A DNA stretch of 23,569 nucleotides from AC-51 sp036265325 (GTDB lineage Bacteria > Actinomycetota > UBA4738 > HRBIN12). Every line of letters starts with the position of its first letter. Within the stretch, counting starts at the first letter, position 1. The notes beneath the pieces are model-generated. The model was not told the origin of the DNA, ran no database searches, and saw only the letters and a program-made list of their open reading frames with translations. Of the stretch, positions 22,407 through 23,569 are shown piece by piece. The stretch spans positions 1 through 23,569 of the forward strand of contig DATAPH010000096.1 of the NCBI GenBank assembly GCA_036265325.1, given 5' to 3'. Position numbers and translations under genes: made by a program.

Positions 22407-22579
22407 AGATCCAGTTCACCACGTCCTGACAGGAAAGGAGCGCATGAACCCGGAGTCTCTAGGGCGAACACCCCTTCGTTCGTTCGTTGGTGAGAGGGTA
22501 CTCAGAACTCGGTGACCTACATCCAACGCCCCGCTGACAGGAGTGCCCACAGGAGGAGGTAGGACCACAGACCAACCTC

Positions 22580-22610
22580 TTGACCGTGCAAGGCGATCGC
22601 CGTCTAGCAT
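22580..22610 (+). promoter_or_regulatory. Probable promoter for a leaderless transcript
   Basis: TTGACC (22580-22585) and TAGCAT (22605-22610) are separated by 19 bases. The -10 box ends six bases before ATG 22617, so transcription would begin at or next to the start codon. Leaderless mRNAs with TANNNT at this distance are common in actinobacteria. The spacer is slightly long. Confidence 0.5.
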
Positions 22611-22616
22611 CGGGAG

Positions 22617-23102
22617 ATGTTCACCGTCGCGCAGCGCGATGCGTTCCGCGAGCGGATGATCGAGCTCGCGCAGGCCGATGAACGGATCATCGGGGGCGCG
22701 GTCGTCGGATCACTCGCGATCGGTGCCGGCGATAGATTCTCGGACGTCGATCTGACGTTCGCGGTGACCGACGCGGTCCCGATAGTGCTCGACGCGTGGA
22801 CGCGACTGCTCGTCGAACGGTTCGACGCCGTTCCACTGGTCGACCTGGAGCGTCCGCCGACGATCTACCGGGTCTTCTTGCCGCCCGACGCCTTGCAGTT
22901 CGACCTTTCGATGACGCCGTCGGAGCGGTTCCGCCCCGCCGGCCCGAAGTTCCGCCTCCTGTTCGGCTTGACGGCCACCCGGAAGAGAGGCCATGCGGAA
23001 ACGGCGTCGCTGCCGAGACAGGCGGCACGCTGCCGTCGGCTGCGCGGCATCGCAGGCGCGACGTCACCATGGCTTCGCAAGAACCGACCCGAATGGAGAT
23101 GA
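22617..23102 (+). CDS. Nucleotidyltransferase-fold protein, C-terminally truncated
   Basis: 161 residues. The first 117 are a nucleotidyltransferase domain of the aminoglycoside adenylyltransferase-like type: AVVGSLAIGAGDRFSDVDL gives Gly31-Ser32 with Asp43 and Asp45, and the third carboxylate is Asp96 in LQFDLSM. The segment ending PAGPKFRLLFG matches family members I recall, which continue for over 100 residues with a helical domain; here the frame runs into an Arg-rich, unrelated tail and stops at 23102. So the catalytic core is whole but the helical substrate-binding part is missing, from a deletion or frameshift. A GGGAG touches ATG 22617 directly, too close for normal use, which fits leaderless translation. 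The next gene begins three bases later. Confidence 0.7.
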   Translation: MFTVAQRDAFRERMIELAQADERIIGGAVVGSLAIGAGDRFSDVDLTFAVTDAVPIVLDAWTRLLVERFDAVPLVDLERPPTIYRVFLPPDALQFDLSMTPSERFRPAGPKFRLLFGLTATRKRGHAETASLPRQAARCRRLRGIAGATSPWLRKNRPEWR

Positions 23103-23105
23103 AAC

Positions 23106-23569
23106 GTGAGTGATGACGTGCGTGATCTATCCCGGCAGCCTGTCCGATTCCTTGTGTTCTCGGCGTCGCTGCGCCAGGACTCGCTGAACACGCAGCTGGC
23201 CGAGCTCGCGGCGACGGTGATCGAGTCGAACGGCGGCTTGGTCGACCTCGAGCCGATGCGCCTGTTCGATTCACCCGCGTACGACGATGATGTCCAGCGA
23301 GACGAGGGTTTCCCGGCGCCGGCCGAGGAATTCCGCAGGAAGATCGAGGACGCCGACGCGTTCGTCGTCTCCTCGCCCGAGTACAACGCCTCGATGCCAG
23401 GAGTGCTCAAGAATGCGATCGATTGGGTATCGCGTTACCGCCCACAGCCGTTCAATGAGCGCCACGGCCTGCTGATGTCCGCATCGCCGTCGATGGCGGG
23501 CGGGAACCGCGGGCTGTGGGCGCTCCGGATCCCCCTCGAGCACCTCGGGGCACGGATCTATCCGGACAT
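23106..23569 (+). CDS. NADPH-dependent FMN reductase family protein, partial
   Basis: The first 154 residues of a flavodoxin-fold quinone/FMN reductase; the end is beyond the window. Seen are the FMN phosphate loop SASLRQDSLN (about 19-28) and the signature SSPEYNASMPGVLKNAIDW, with a later MAGGNRG. The family reduces FMN, quinones, chromate or azo dyes with NAD(P)H in the cytoplasm. GTG 23106 has GGAG seven bases upstream. It starts three bases after the truncated nucleotidyltransferase, probably in the same transcript. Missing: only the C-terminal few dozen residues, judged from the usual length of 180-200. Confidence 0.9.
   Translation, partial: MSDDVRDLSRQPVRFLVFSASLRQDSLNTQLAELAATVIESNGGLVDLEPMRLFDSPAYDDDVQRDEGFPAPAEEFRRKIEDADAFVVSSPEYNASMPGVLKNAIDWVSRYRPQPFNERHGLLMSASPSMAGGNRGLWALRIPLEHLGARIYPD

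Noticed and set aside
22500..22616. Possible mobile-element boundary near the truncated nucleotidyltransferase
   Set aside because: Short CGTT repeats at about 22479-22490 are not paired with any inverted ends, target duplication or transposase.

Overview
The window is very GC-rich, with G/C-heavy third codon positions, many GTG starts and frequent 4-bp stop/start overlaps. With a MurT/GatD pair, twin-arginine signals, a CsbD-like protein, DUF4331 and a luciferase-like monooxygenase, this points to chromosomal DNA of an actinobacterium (Actinomycetota), perhaps an uncultured soil or water lineage; the phylum is inferred from gene content only. I saw no transposase, integrase, phage gene, CRISPR array, tRNA or rRNA.

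Bases 1-6.9 kb (minus strand) hold a compact metabolic block. Read 5' to 3' it runs tenA, thiZ, thiX, thiY, an M20 amidohydrolase, an M29/NicX-like metalloenzyme, a B12-binding domain protein and the catalytic subunit of an acyl-CoA mutase that runs off the left edge. TenA, a THI5/NMT1-type importer and an M20 deacylase together match the known salvage route for thiamine breakdown products (formylaminopyrimidine to aminopyrimidine to HMP). A well-formed promoter lies just upstream of thiZ. The last three genes are joined by 4-bp overlaps, so a ring-opening-type enzyme and a cobalamin mutase appear wired to the vitamin salvage genes. I regard this as the most interesting system here.

Bases 6.9-9.1 kb carry a DEAD-box RNA helicase and a cold-shock protein (both minus), with a tiny Cys/His protein between them on the plus strand. 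Bases 9.2-13.7 kb form a cell-envelope block: a membrane-linked lipid kinase (plus), convergent with a minus-strand set murT-gatD-PAP2 phosphatase. MurT/GatD amidates lipid II; this GatD has an unusual C-terminal membrane segment.

Bases 13.7-15.3 kb hold small stress-type genes: a CsbD-like protein behind a sigma-B-like promoter, a 48-residue C2H2 finger protein and a DUF998 membrane protein. Bases 15.3-17.3 kb are a three-gene minus-strand set (Tat-signal peptide protein, DUF4331 protein, small beta-rich protein). Bases 17.5-19.3 kb encode a fusion of a heme-b-type membrane domain with a sulfite-oxidase-fold molybdenum domain, divergent from an LLM flavin-dependent oxidoreductase and a metallophosphoesterase (plus, to 20.96 kb).

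Bases 21.0-22.6 kb are loosely packed with short genes of unknown function, one a zinc-ribbon protein. The right end has a C-terminally truncated nucleotidyltransferase, probably expressed from a leaderless transcript, and the start of an NADPH-dependent FMN reductase that runs off the window.
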